DNA of 64,000 nt, from positions 39,647,088 through 39,711,087 of the forward strand of contig CM042955.1 of assembly GCA_023678885.1 (NCBI GenBank), written 5' to 3'. The notes under the pieces are model-generated. The model saw nothing but the letters and a program-made list of their open reading frames with translations, ran no database searches and was not told the DNA's origin. Source of the stretch: Pogostemon cablin (lineage: Eukaryota; Streptophyta; Magnoliopsida; Lamiales; Lamiaceae). This document shows, in pieces, positions 21,754-33,047 of the stretch (positions within the stretch are counted from its first letter, which is position 1; each line of letters begins with the position of its first letter). The position numbers were made by a program, and so were the translations under genes.

Positions 21754-22951
21754 TGTTGGATTGTATACTAAAAGTCTAGCTTTAGTATGAACAATGTCAT
21801 AACAATATTTGAAATGAGAATCATTGATCAAATGATTGCATCTTATAATTTATTTTATATGCATGATGCAATAGTCCATTTACTTTATACTGTAGATAAT
21901 ATGTTGTGCGACAACACGCAAAAGATCATATTATCGGTTTCCTTATAAAGTATAAACAGATGCTCACAACTGAGATAGACGGGGACTCTCTATCGGTATG
22001 GTTGTAGTGTGGTTTGGTATTAGCTTGTCTTGGCTATAGAATCACATTAGTGCACTTGTGTGTATTGAGCAGGACCGCCTGAGATCATTCGACTCATACT
22101 GACTTATAGAAGAACTTGATCTCTGTTATTATGGAAGTTCGTACTCTTAATCCCTATACAATAATCTCGACACGTAGGGCAGTATGTATTTCTTTGATTC
22201 ATCAATGGGTGAGATTTAAAATTATTAAATCAATAAACTCGGTGAGTTGGGAAGTAGTGATGTCTCTATGGTGTGCTGTTGATTGTAGAAGGAATCTATG
22301 TCTGTTATAGGTTGATGATGTCCCCTTAAGGAGCTCATAAGGTTTATCATGTAAATCTTGCAAGTGGATTAATTTCCGGCATGATAATAAGGTTGAGTGG
22401 TACTACTCTCGGATGAGATATTAATTAATTTGAGTTGTCAGTAACTTAATTAATTAATTGGCATTGTATATCTTAAACATGGGGAGACTATCGGGCTTAT
22501 AATAAGAAGGAGCCCGGAACATAATTTTGGGATTGGACGGGTAGTGCAGTAATAATATTTTAGTGGACTATATTATTATTATTGGATTTAATTAAAAGCT
22601 TTGGGCTAAGCTTGGTTAATTAAATTCAATTGAGGCCCAGTCCAATTTCTCCTCCTGGTCCCTACTGTAGCCCAAGTATATAAGTCATCTCAGCTCCTGT
22701 TAACCCTAAGTCTGTGCCTCATTTGACATACGGGAGACAACAGAGAGCAGATTGAGAGAACTCTGGGGATTGTTGACCACCCAACACCAGAGCTGACTTT
22801 GGGACATACGGTAGAAGATCAGAGGTGTTCTCTGCAGCGATTCATCCTCTACATCAACCCAGAAGTATGGTAAACATATTTTATTGCATCCGCTGATTGT
22901 TTGCCTGTTATCCTAACGATCACGTTGATCCACAAGATCCAATTGCCAACA
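21754..22951 (+). repeat. C1 3' copia LTR
   Basis: 1198 bp, TGTTGG to CCAACA, preceded by AGTGGGAGAT. Pairs with 656-1852. After it the sequence is the interior of the E2 LTR, not a primer site. Confidence 0.92.
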
Positions 22952-24785
22952 TTATTGTGTTTTATGTGGAAAAAGGATCAAAAGTGCCAAGTTGGAGAAA
23001 AGGTGCAATTTGTGTATGAATGCTGAAAAATGCACGTCCGATTTGTGTAATTATTTTGTGTTCTTTTGAGATCTAAAAGGTAATTGTGATATATAGTTGG
23101 AAAGCCTCTGAAAAGAGGATCATTTTGGCATAAAGAACACCCCAATCGGAATCCAAATGAGAGAGTTATGATCAAAGTGGTGACGTCATGGAAGTTGTGT
23201 CGAATAGAATGACTATTCCATTTTCCGTGACTTGTTTTACATTAAAATGTTGGAATTTTTGTGAGTTCTTTATATTTATAGAAAGCCAAGGAAGAGAGGA
23301 TCACGTGTGCGCAATAATTACTCAAATCGGAGGTCAGATGCAGAAGTTATGCGCGAAACGGTGAGACTGTGCAAGCTTGCTCGACTTGGAGATGTTGCTC
23401 GACCATCATCATCTTGGACGAGCAGATGAAGTTTGGTCAAGCAAAATGACCAAAAACTTACAAAGAGCTTGCGCGACCATTGCTCGACTTGGAGGCCTTG
23501 CTCGTCTTCTGAAGGTCCAGTCTAACAAGATGTTGTTGGTTCTATTTTTAGTAGTTTCGGGTTTCTTTTACCAAATTTGGCGTATGTCTCAAGTAAAAGC
23601 CCATCCAAGGCCTATAAGGAGAGCTTACAAGTATAAAAGGGGGTATAGATCATATCATAGAGATCATATTGGAGAGGAGAGAGGCCACAACAATACTACA
23701 CCCCACAAGGGAGGAACACCCCCAACCATCATCCACATCCTTTCCTCCATCCATCCATCACTTTGAAGATTCATTTGTGGAATCAAGAGGAGAACCAAGA
23801 GGTAGGATTCAAGACGGAGAAGGACGTGATGACACCTGCATCTAGGGTTTATTTTGTTTCCTAATTTATCTTGTAATTTTCCAGACATCCCGGTAAGATC
23901 TATCCAACACCCATGATTGTTCTTCATAACATCATGGGCTAGAGCCTTTTAGGTAGAACTAGGGTTGTGAAGATTTTTATGAATTAATTGAACTTTCGTG
24001 TGTAAACTCTGTACAACACTACTTGTGGATTTATTTTATATATAATTGTGCTTTCTTAATCCATATTTATGGTCGTTTTGTAAATCTTTAATTGGTATAT
24101 AGAGTATGAATATATATCTTGGTTGTAGATTGAGTGTGTTCACTGCTGAACAGGATTTCATGTTATGATTCTAAGTGAGGGGACTCCAAAGCTTCATTAG
24201 AACTATCGTATATGAATACTTATTAATTGAATTGAATTAGGGTTATTAAGTAGGATAAAGAGGATAAGTTTATAGTACCTATAAAGGGAGATCATATCGG
24301 GTTAGAGTACCAATTGGCCAGGAAAATAATTGATACTGATAGTACCTAGAAAGGGGGTTTGAATTATATCTCTTGCTCCGAGTTATTCACACGTGTTACA
24401 CACATGTTTTCTTGTGTCTATAAGTAGATATGCATGGTTTAGTGATGCGTTCATATTCCTAAAGGTAGAGTCGGACATCAACACACGAAAGGGAGATTAA
24501 TGAGTGAAACTAGATTATCCTAGAGCTACCTATTCTTCTACTTGATCCACTTTCGTATTCTTCTAGTGATATTTTATTTTATTTGTTATTTAAATTAATT
24601 GTTTAGTAGATTATAATTAAATTCCTCAAATTATATTGCCACACTTGCCTTAATTAATTAGTAAATAATTAAATTGATAATATGGCATCCTTTGGGTTCG
24701 ATATTCACTTGGTCGCTTGCTTAAGCTGCAATTGATATCCTTAATACTTAGGGATTAATTTTGCGTGCAAAGAAAATGCGCATCA
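22952..24785 (+). repeat. E2 5' LTR, 5'-truncated by C1
   Basis: Matches 28915-30750 of the 3' LTR and ends GCATCA. Contains an inverted-motif array with core TGCTCGACC (about 23370-23520), a TATA box TATAAAAGG (23632-23640), and two TAGTACCTA-N-AAAGGG motifs (24273-24288 and 24340-24355). Confidence 0.9.
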
Positions 24786-24791
24786 AGTTCT

Positions 24792-24808
24792 TGGTGCCGT
24801 TGTCGGGG
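24792..24808 (+). other. Primer binding site, tRNA-Asp-like (E2)
   Basis: TGGTGCCGTTGTCGGGG, with two changes from the E1 site. Confidence 0.8.
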
Positions 24809-24957
24809 ACGGCTGTGATTATTAGTTTATTATTTCTAGTTGATTAAGACTTTTATTTGTGATTATTTATTTCTATCTAACCTTGAATATTTTTGAGGTA
24901 CTTGTGCATTAGGAAAAGGATAGAAAGGAAAGGAAGGAATAACATATTGAGCTAAAC

Positions 24958-25960
24958 ATGGCCGGAGCAAGGCAGAATCCAGATGATGTTGCCATACGTG
25001 AAATTTTCACGAACTATGGGATTGACAACATGGAGTTGATAGGAGCAAGGGGTAAAGATGATGATTTTGAGATACATCCCGCTCTTATTAACAATGTAGA
25101 AAAGAATCCCTTTTCTGGATATTGTTTTGAAGATCCATATCAGCATCTCCGAAGATTTCTTGGTTATGCAAACACTCAAAAGGGCACTAGAGCTAATGAT
25201 CATGCTAGACGGATCGTCTTATTCAAGTTTTCATTAATTGATAAGGCGGAAGCTTAGTATGAGACTCTTGATGCAGTCGACTGCACTACATGGGACCAAT
25301 TGCAGCAAAAATTCTTGGAGAGATACGTGCCACCCTCAAGGATCTGAAGAATGAGGCAAGAGATCACCCAATTTGATATGAATCAGGGTGAGAAATTTTA
25401 TGAGGCATGGGATGGGTTTAAAGATATGCGCAGGAGGTGCCCACAACATGGAATGTCTAAAGCTCAGTACATAAGTATCTTCTACTATGAATTAGATTGT
25501 AAGTCACGTGTCTTTATTGATGCATCATCAGGTAGAGCGTTGTTATCTAAGACAGCACTTGAAGCAGAAAAGTTGTTTGAAGACATCTCTGTGAATTCAC
25601 ATGACTGGCCTATGGAAAGAGTAAGAGGATCATATGTACTTGATAAGGTAGCGCAGTTTGAACATCAAAGAGTGACGCCGAATTAGGGATGATGAGTTCG
25701 TCTCTAGTCTAGCTAATATCAACAAGCTACTAGAGTCCCAACAGAAGCAGATTACTGAGTTAACACAAAGGGGGCCTAGTATGAAGCAGCACGAAGTGAA
25801 GAGTGTTGAGATACCTTCAATTGATACATGGCTGAGAATGATGCAAGGATTGATCGTCTTGAGGATACCATGAATGTTGATCATGCAGATTATCTAAGCA
25901 GTTGAAGGACCTAACTTTGATTATGGTGCAGATGACCGCGAATGTGAATCAATTGACATA
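24958..25960 (+). pseudogene. gag: E2 gag, decayed
   Basis: Athila Gag core homologous to E1: FEIHPALINNVEKNPFSG, then FLERYVPPSRI and RRCPQHGMSKAQY. The frame from ATG 24958 is interrupted at 25255-25257 and 25345-25347 yet stays in register to 25686. A frameshift follows; an alternative frame continues with NINKLLESQQKQI. It lacks the longer N-terminal extension present in E1, beginning directly with MAGARQNPDD (E1: MAANPDN internally). No zinc knuckle seen. Non-functional. Confidence 0.85.
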
Positions 25961-26044
25961 AATATTGGAGAATAATGCCATCACATTGAGGTGTGGGATG
26001 TCGTATGAAGGTCTGATGAAGTCGGCGGACGGAAACAAAAAAGA

Positions 26045-26395
26045 CAGGGCTCCCGTTTGACCAAGTTATGCTGTTCGACCAGACCTGATGGTCGAACGGT
26101 GGTCGTTTTGGAAAAAACAAAATCCCAATGCTCTGTTTTATGCCCCGCCGTTTGACCAAAGCACTGCCATTCGACCAGCCTACCTTGGTCAAACGGTGGT
26201 TGAATAACAACTAGGGGAGAAGGAATCGCGATTAGAGCTATCGTTCGACCAAAGCACATCCGTTCGACTTGACCATCTTGTTTGAACGGAGGTCGAACAA
26301 CAATCAGAGAACTAGAACTTGTGATCAGAGCATCCATTTGACCAGTCACAGTCTGTTTGACCAGACCATTTAGGTCGAACAATGGTCGAACAGCG
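26045..26395 (+). repeat. Inverted-motif array in E2 gag linker
   Basis: Four forward-forward-reverse-reverse units of about 90 bp with core GTTCGACC/GGTCGAAC, some sites changed to TTTGACC. Same position and order as the E1 linker array, but surrounding bases differ. Confidence 0.85.
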
Positions 26396-26837
26396 TCATT
26401 CACCGCCCGTTTTGGTACATAATGCTACACCTGCTATTCAAAGTACTCCAATGTCATCCCAAGAGCAGAATACTGAGCTTATAGTTGAAAAGAAGTGGGA
26501 AAGAGTAAAGAGGTTGAGGGACGAGAAGCTTAGACTGCAGATGGATAATGAAGATATGGTTTTCTCTCTTGATCAAGCAATGAAGATGCCAATGGAGACT
26601 CAATCATGCAAGAGCATAGATGTAATTTCTAACTTATTTAATCTTGATTTTTCTAAGATAGATGATTCTGAATTTAAGTGGAAGATTGACAAGGAGGTGT
26701 CTAGACAGCCATGGGAGGAAGGAAATTCCAAGGATCATATGCTTGTGACTAAGAAAGGTGAGGTGCTGAGTGTGGACAAGAAGAGGGAAAGAAAGTACTT
26801 GAAGGTGAGGATGCGAGAAGACCGCCTTCCAATCTAG
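26382..26837 (+). pseudogene. E2 linker-protease fusion across an internal deletion
   Basis: A 151-codon open frame. Its start carries the linker block (VEKKWERVKRLRDEK, as in E1 near 6600), then jumps directly to the end of the protease region (LRLQMDNEDMVFSLDQAMKM, E1 near 7290-7330). The WGIPKTK block and protease active site are therefore deleted. The last 70 codons (FNLDFSKIDDSEF onward) do not match E1 and I do not recognise them. After the stop the sequence resumes in post-pol spacer matching E1 10567, so RT to integrase is gone. No enzyme function expected. Confidence 0.7.
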
Positions 26838-28787
26838 TAGTCTACAAAGGTTACATCCATCATGACTCTTCGACGTTAAACATGAGCGCCTGTTGGGGGC
26901 TTTTCCTTCTGTTTTATTACTTTATTTCTTTCGTGTGAGTAAGAAATTTTTATATTTAAGGTGCTTACTAATCGACAATTACATCTCTTTGCAAACTTAG
27001 TTTCAACTTACGTTTTCACTAAGTTTGGGGGATCTGATGTTATTACCTCATTGCAGCACTAAGAGTATAATCTTTTTTTTGTAATGTTTGTTAGGGGAGT
27101 TGATTTTTTGTGGTATTTTGAAACTTTAATAGTTTTGATGTGTCGATTTTTTGCAATTTGCCTGCTGTTCAGTGGTGTTTCTAGTGTGTGGAGTCGATTA
27201 GATAGTCAATTGAGTCGTTCTAAGAGTTTTCATATTTTAGTATTGATGAATCTTGTAATGATGAGTTTGCCTGAGTTTTTGATGATAGAAAAAGGTAACT
27301 AGAGTGGCAAGATGAGTTATACATTGAGGCTTTGACTCGAGGCGCTCGTGCATTTTGAAGGAGAAATCAAGTGCACTCGTTTCCTTTTTTCTAAATTTTA
27401 TGTGTGATTTTGATTCATGGAGTGGAAGGATTAAGTTTATTTCTTTGGTGATTGTGCTTAAAATTCATATGCTCTTGAAATTGATGAAGGAAGTGTACTT
27501 GAGTTATATTGCGATATGAAGTTCAATGTGTACTTTTGGGATATTACTTACCATGAAAGGTGCTCTGTTACTTGTTAAAAACTCATGTGAGATTTTGAGC
27601 CTTGTTGATCTTGATACATAAACACATGATATTTCTTTCTGGTGAGTATCGTTCTTGTGTGTATATTCTAGAACTTGCCCCTTGTCTTACTTGAAATTAC
27701 ATGTGTTTTAGATGATGGGAGATGATCTAAGGCCATCCTTGAATTTATGAGTCACTTAGCCAATTAATTCCTTACCAAATGATGTTTATTCGTAGTTAGC
27801 CCTGTTGAGCCTAAAAGCCTTATTTCTTTGGCAACCTATGAAGATAGCCACTTTGATATCCTATTTGAGCCTTAAATTCCTGTATTTAGTGGAGAATTAA
27901 ATATTGTCAAAGTGTGTGAAATTGATTTTGATGGAGTTTGGAAGGAATAAAATATTTAGAGTTGTACAAGTGATTATGAGCTAAAAAATATGAGCTGAAA
28001 AATAAGTTTCTTAGGAGTAGTACCCCAAACTGATACCCCGAGATGTTAGAGGTAGTGCCTGAAATGGGTACCTCGAGAAAAAAAAGAAAAGAAGGAAAAA
28101 AGTTGAGCTTGAAGGAAAGGAGAGAAAAAATTAGAAGAGCATGAAGCTGGATAGCCTTCAAGTATAAAAATCTGCAGTACAAAAGATCTCCTGTTTTAAT
28201 TCTCTACTAATTGAGTCACTTTATCCATATGTTTCCTACCCTTACCAAAGAGACAACATTACATCCAAAAGAAAATTCCTTTTTGATCCTATTGTCGAAT
28301 CATACTTTTAGTGGTGGAGAGTTTGAGATATTTGGTAAGCTTATGGTTACGCATGCACTTGAATTGAATTTGAGCGTAAACACCTTAACTCATAAGTGTA
28401 CATCTTTTATACTTGATTGCGAGTGATATATACTTCCCGTGAGAACATGTTAATGGAGCATTTGATTGGGGTTTAGGGGTTTTAGGGTTTAGGGTTTAGG
28501 GTTTTAGGGTTGTCTTATCTTGTATGCCGTGAATTGAGTATTACATATAATAAGAGTTGCATGCCCGGACAATTGTATTTTGAATAGGGTATTGATCATA
28601 GTCCTTGTTTTCCCGCTAATTTTCACACTCTTTCTCTTTATTTTTATTTTGTTGTCTCGGGATGAGCAACAGGTAAGTTTAGGAGATTGTTGAGAGTAGT
28701 CCTTGTTTTCCCGCTAATTTTCATACTCTCTTTCTCTTTATTTTTATTTTGTTGTCTCGGGACGAGCAACAGGTAAGTTTAGGAGAT
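26838..28787 (+). other. E2 post-pol and 3' spacer
   Basis: Non-coding. It begins with the spacer shared with E1, skips any post-pol ORF, and holds the conserved block (27724-27763), TAGTRCC-type motifs near 28017 and 28052, a telomere-like tract (28466-28512) and a tandem duplication of the polypurine region (28600-28798). Confidence 0.7.
28466..28512 (+). repeat. Short telomere-like TTTAGGG tract
   Basis: Five to six imperfect copies of TTTAGGG/TTTTAGGG in a row, the plant telomere motif, inside the E2 3' spacer. Too short to indicate a chromosome end. Confidence 0.75.
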
Positions 28788-28798
28788 TGTTGAGAGTA
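28600..28798 (+). repeat. Tandem duplication spanning the E2 polypurine tract
   Basis: Two copies of about 98 bp (AGTCCTTGTTTTCCCGC to GTTGAGAGTA). Each has the pre-polypurine hairpin (28651-28670, 28751-28770), the tract GTTTAGGAGAT and the first 11 bases of the LTR. The second copy runs into the real 3' LTR. Confidence 0.85.
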
Positions 28799-30750
28799 AA
28801 AATAAGCGTATTTTAGTGTTCAATCTAACACCTTTTTGATGAGTATTGTTGTTATATATTAGCACAAGTGTCTTGTATTAAATATATGTGAGAAAAATAT
28901 ACACTTGACGTGTTTTATTGTGTTTTAGTTGGAAAAATGATCAAAAGTGCCATGTTGGAGAAAAGGTGCAATTTGTATATAAATGCTGAAAAATGCATGT
29001 CCAACATGTGTAGTTATTATGTTTTTGTGTGGAGTTCTGAAAGGGAATTGTGATACATGGTTGAAAAATTGCTGAAAAGAGGATCGTTTTGGCATAAAGA
29101 ACACCCCAATCAGAATCTAAACGAGAGAGTTATGATCAAAGTGGTAACGTCGTGCAAGCTGTGTCGAATAGAACGGCTGTGTCACTTTCCGTGACTTGTT
29201 ATACATTCAAATGTTGGAATTTCTGTGAGTTCTTTATATTTATAGAAATCCTAGGAAGAGAGGATCACGTGAGTGCAAGAATTACTCAAATCGGAGGTCG
29301 AATGCGGAAGTTATGCGCGAAACGGTGAGACTGTGCAAGCTTGCTCGACTAGGAGATGTTGCTCGACCAGCATCATCTTGGTCGAGCAGATGAAGTTTGA
29401 TCGAGCAAAATGACCAAAAACTTACAGAGAGCATGCTCGATCATTGCTGACTTGGAGGCCTTGCTCGACTTCTGAAGGTCAAGTCTAATAAGATGTCACT
29501 GGTTCTATTTTTGGTAGTTTTGGATTTCTTTTACCAAATTTAGCGTATGTCTCAAGTAAAAGCTCATCCAAGGCCTATAAGGAGAGCTTACAAGTATAAA
29601 AAGGGGTGTAGATCATATCATAGAGATCATATTGGGGGGAAGAGAGGCCACAACAATACTACACCCCACAAGGGGGGATCACTCCCCAACCATCATTAGA
29701 TCCTTCTCTCTATCCGTCCATCACTTTGAAGATTTGTTTGTGGAATCAAAATGAGAACCAAGAGGAGGATTCAAGATAGAGAAGGACGCGATGACTCCCG
29801 CATCTAGGGTTTATTTTGTTTTTTAATTTATCTTGTAATTTTCCAGACATCCAGGTAAAATCGATCCAACACCCATGATTGTTCTTCGTAACATCATGGG
29901 CTAGAGTCTTTTTGGTAGAACTAGGGTTGTGAAGGTTTTTATTAATTAATTGAACTTTCGTGTGTAAACTCTATACAACACTACTTTTGAATTTATTTTA
30001 TATATGATTGTGCTTTCTTAATCCATATTCACGGTCATTTTGTTTATCTTCAATTGGTATATAGAGTCTGAATATATATCTTGGTTATAGATTGAATGCG
30101 TTCATCGCTGAACAGGATTTCATGTTATGATTCTAAGTGAGGAGACTCCAAAGCTTCAATAGAACTATCATATATGAATACTTAGTAATTGAATTGAAAT
30201 CGGGTTATTAAGTGGGATAAAGAGGATAATTTTATAGTACCTATAAAGGGAGATCATATCGGGTTAGAGTACAAATTGGCTAGGAAAATAATCGATACTG
30301 ATAGTACCTAGAAATGGGGGTTGAATTATATCTCTTGCTCCAAGTTATTCACACGTGTTACACACATATTTACTTGTGTCTATAGGTAGATATTCATGGT
30401 TTAGTGATGCATCCATAATCCACAAGTCAGAGTCGGACATCAACACACGAAAAGGAGATTAATGAGTGAAACTGGATTATCTTAGAGCTACCTATTCTCC
30501 TACTTGATCCACTTTCGTATTCTTTTTCCAGTGATATTTTATTTTATTTGTTATTTTAATTAATTGTTTAGTAGATTATAATTAAATTCCTCAAATTATA
30601 TTTCCACACTTGTCTTAATTAATTAGTAGATAATTAAATTGATAATACGCCGTTATTTGGGTTCGATATTCACTTGGTCTCTTGCTTAAGCTGCCATTGA
30701 TATCCTTAATACTTGGGGATTAATTTTGCGTGCAAAGAAAACGAGCATCA
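28788..30750 (+). repeat. E2 3' LTR, full length
   Basis: 1963 bp, TGTTGAGAG to GAGCATCA. Contains the TGCTCGAC array (about 29337-29480), TATAAAAAGG (29595) and the TAGTACCTA motif pair (about 30233 and 30301). Homologous to the solo LTR at 60158-61992. Confidence 0.92.
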
Positions 30751-31513
30751 GCCACCACAATCTCAAATTACGTTATAGGCTCCTTCTTATTATGAGCCCG
30801 TTAGTCTTCCCGTGTTAAAAATTCAATGCCTATTAATTAATTAAGTTACTGGCAACTCCATTAATTAATATATTTACCGAGAGTAGTACCACTCAAATTT
30901 ATTATTATACTGGAATAAATTCACCTGCAGGGTTTACATGATAATCATTATGAGTTCCTCAAGGGGATATCATCAGCCAATTATGTTAGGACACAGATTC
31001 CTTCTACAATCAACAACACACTATAATCTCCCGACCCACCAAGCATATTGATTTAATAATTAAATCTCACTCATTGATGAATCAAGGAAATAAATACTGG
31101 CTTACGTGTTGAGATTATTGTATAGGGATTCAGAGTATGAACTTCCATAATAACAGAGATCAAGTTCTATTATATAGTCAGTATAAACCAAATGATCTCA
31201 TAGTGGTCCTGCTCAATACACACAAAGTGCACTAGTTCAATTTTATAGTCAAGACAACCTAATGCCAAATCACACTACAACTATATCGATAGATAGTCCC
31301 CATCTATCTCGGTAGTGAACATCTGTTTATACTTTATAAGGAGCTGTTAATGTGATCTTCTGTGTGACGCCGCACACCACATTATCTACAGTATTAAGTG
31401 AATAAACTTTTGCAACAACATTATTGCAAACGTTTCATCACATAATTCTCATTTCAAATATTCTCAAAACATTGTTCATACAAAAAGCTAGACTTTTAGT
31501 ATATAATCGAACA
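30751..31513 (-). repeat. Partial reversed copia LTR (C3)
   Basis: Reverse complement of the copia LTR family, ending at its TGTT terminus (acaatt-type end ...TCGAACA at 31513). It corresponds to the distal part of the C2 LTR from 33642 onward; the missing 594 bp or so were displaced by E2 to outside the window. Whether C3 is a solo LTR or a full element cannot be seen. Confidence 0.85.
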
Positions 31514-33047
31514 GTGGCATCTCATCCCTTTTACTTATGTTTCCCATCCTTTGACATCTATCGCATGTCGCTATATAGGTTTCACAATCTTTAAACAAAA
31601 AAGTTAAATATAAAGCATATTGAAGTAGCTTAGCTACAGTCTCTTGGGCTCCAAAGTGCCCTCCGTTAGGTTGCGCATGGAAAAAATCAAGTACGCTCTC
31701 CATCTCCATCTTGGGCACAGACCTACGGATGATAGAATCCGTAAAAATCTTGTACACAAACGGATCATACCATATGAAAGTCTCAACATCTCTCTTGAGC
31801 TTAGCAAGTTGATACCTATTGAGACCTTTAGGAATTTGATCTGATGCAATATAATTGACATAATCTGCATACCATGGATCCATTCCTTGAGCAGCGACTA
31901 CACAAGCTTTCTCCGCTCCTTTAGCACCGCCATTATCTTCTCATCAGGGAACATCTCTTCAATATATTCAAAAGAATCATCATAATGCTCCCTTGTTCTA
32001 ACCTTAATGGGTGATCCGCCAACACATTCTTTGCACCTTTCTTATATCGGATCTCCATATCAAATTCTTGCAGAAGAAGGATCCATCTTATAATCCTGGG
32101 CTTCGCTACCTTCTTCTCCATCAAGTACTAGATCGCAGAATGATCTTTGTAGACAATAGTCTTCATCCCCACCAAATATTGTCGAAACTTATTGAATGCA
32201 TACACAACAGCTAAAAACTCCTTTTCAGTAATAGTGTAGTTTTTATGCTGCATCAAAAGTCTTATTCGCATAGTAGATGGCGCATAATTTCTTCTCCCTC
32301 AAGTTCCCAAGCACCACTCCATGTGCGAGGTCACTTCCACCATACATAAGTACGAATGACTAATTCCAATCCGATGTGATCAAGATAGGTGCAGTTATAT
32401 GTGGCTCCTTCAAAACTTGAAAACTTGTTAGACATTTATCATTAAAATTAAAAGGAACATCCTTTTCAAGTAAGTGAGACAAAGGCTTGGAGTATTTTTA
32501 GAAGTCTTTGATAAATCTTCTATAAAATCCTGCGTGTCCAAGGAAAGACTGCACTCCTTTCTCATTAGTAGGTGGTGGAAGCTTCTCAATCGCCACACTT
32601 TAGCTCTATCAAATTGCAATTCTTTGGCCGAAACATGTTACCCCAAAATAATCCCATCTTTCACCATGAAGTGACACTTCTCCCAATTCAAGACAAGATT
32701 AGTTTCTTGACATCTCTTCAAAACAGTAGATATGTTAGACGAATAGATATCAAAGGAGGAACCAAACACAGAAAAATCATCTATAAACACCTCCATAATC
32801 TTTTCTATCAACCCATGAAAAATGGCAATCATGCATCTTTAGAAAGTAGCAGACGCATTACATAATCCAAAAGGCATTTTCCTAAAATCAAAGGTTCCAT
32901 AAGGGCAAGTAAAAGTAAAGTTTTCTTGATCCTTGGGTGCAATCATTATTTTATTATAACCCGAGTACCCATCCAAGAAGCAATAAAACTCATACCCTGC
33001 AAGACGATCTAACATTTGATCCACGAAAGGAAGAGGGAAGTGGTCTT
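31514..33047 (-). pseudogene. pol: E3 Athila pol, part a: integrase zinc region, RNase H, RT
   Basis: Minus strand. From high to low coordinate it runs: RT (QMLDRLAGYEFYCFLDGYSG near 33000, FMDD-box as FIDDFSVFG near 32780, normal aspartates), RNase H with several stops and frame breaks (32620-31930), then the integrase zinc region (HAQPNGGHFGAQ, CDRCQRMGNI) ending at EMPL where copia C3 inserted. It is close to E1 pol (MDPWYADYVNY is shared). The rest of integrase lies beyond C3, off-window. Split from part b by C2. Confidence 0.88.
33043..33047. repeat. Target site duplication of C2, left copy
   Basis: GTCTT before TGTTGGC. Repeated at 41356-41360. Both lie in E3 RT sequence. Confidence 0.92.

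Larger units (their letters stand above)
656..22951 (+). mobile_element. Ty1/copia element C1, second unit, interrupted by Athila E1
   Basis: Order: LTR (656-1852), tRNA-iMet primer site, long non-coding leader, decayed gag-pol (about 18480-21650), polypurine tract, LTR (21754-22951). Removing E1 and one copy of its target duplication leaves roughly 8.3 kb, the same size as copia C2 in this window. The left flank is another copia 3' end rather than host DNA, so this is a tandem pair sharing an LTR. The right flank is the interior of the E2 LTR, so C1 inserted into E2. Its own target duplication (probably ttatt at 22952) cannot be confirmed because the left end is off-window. Confidence 0.85.
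22952..30750 (+). mobile_element. Athila-type element E2, internally deleted
   Basis: 5' LTR (22952-24785; its first 127 bp or so lie left of C1, outside the window), tRNA-Asp-like primer site, decayed gag, linker array, a short fused protease remnant, then the post-pol spacer and the 3' LTR (28788-30750). RT, RNase H, integrase and the post-pol ORF are missing, so it is non-autonomous. The right flank gccac fits a target duplication inside a reversed copia LTR (compare gccacc at 33642); the left copy is off-window. Confidence 0.88.

Noticed and set aside
23377..23766. 129-codon open frame as a gene
   Set aside because: It lies inside the E2 LTR and crosses the TATA box and array; no domain, and the equivalent frame is broken in the 3' LTR.
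28466..28512. A chromosome end or interstitial telomere
   Set aside because: Under 50 bp, imperfect, and inside an element spacer.
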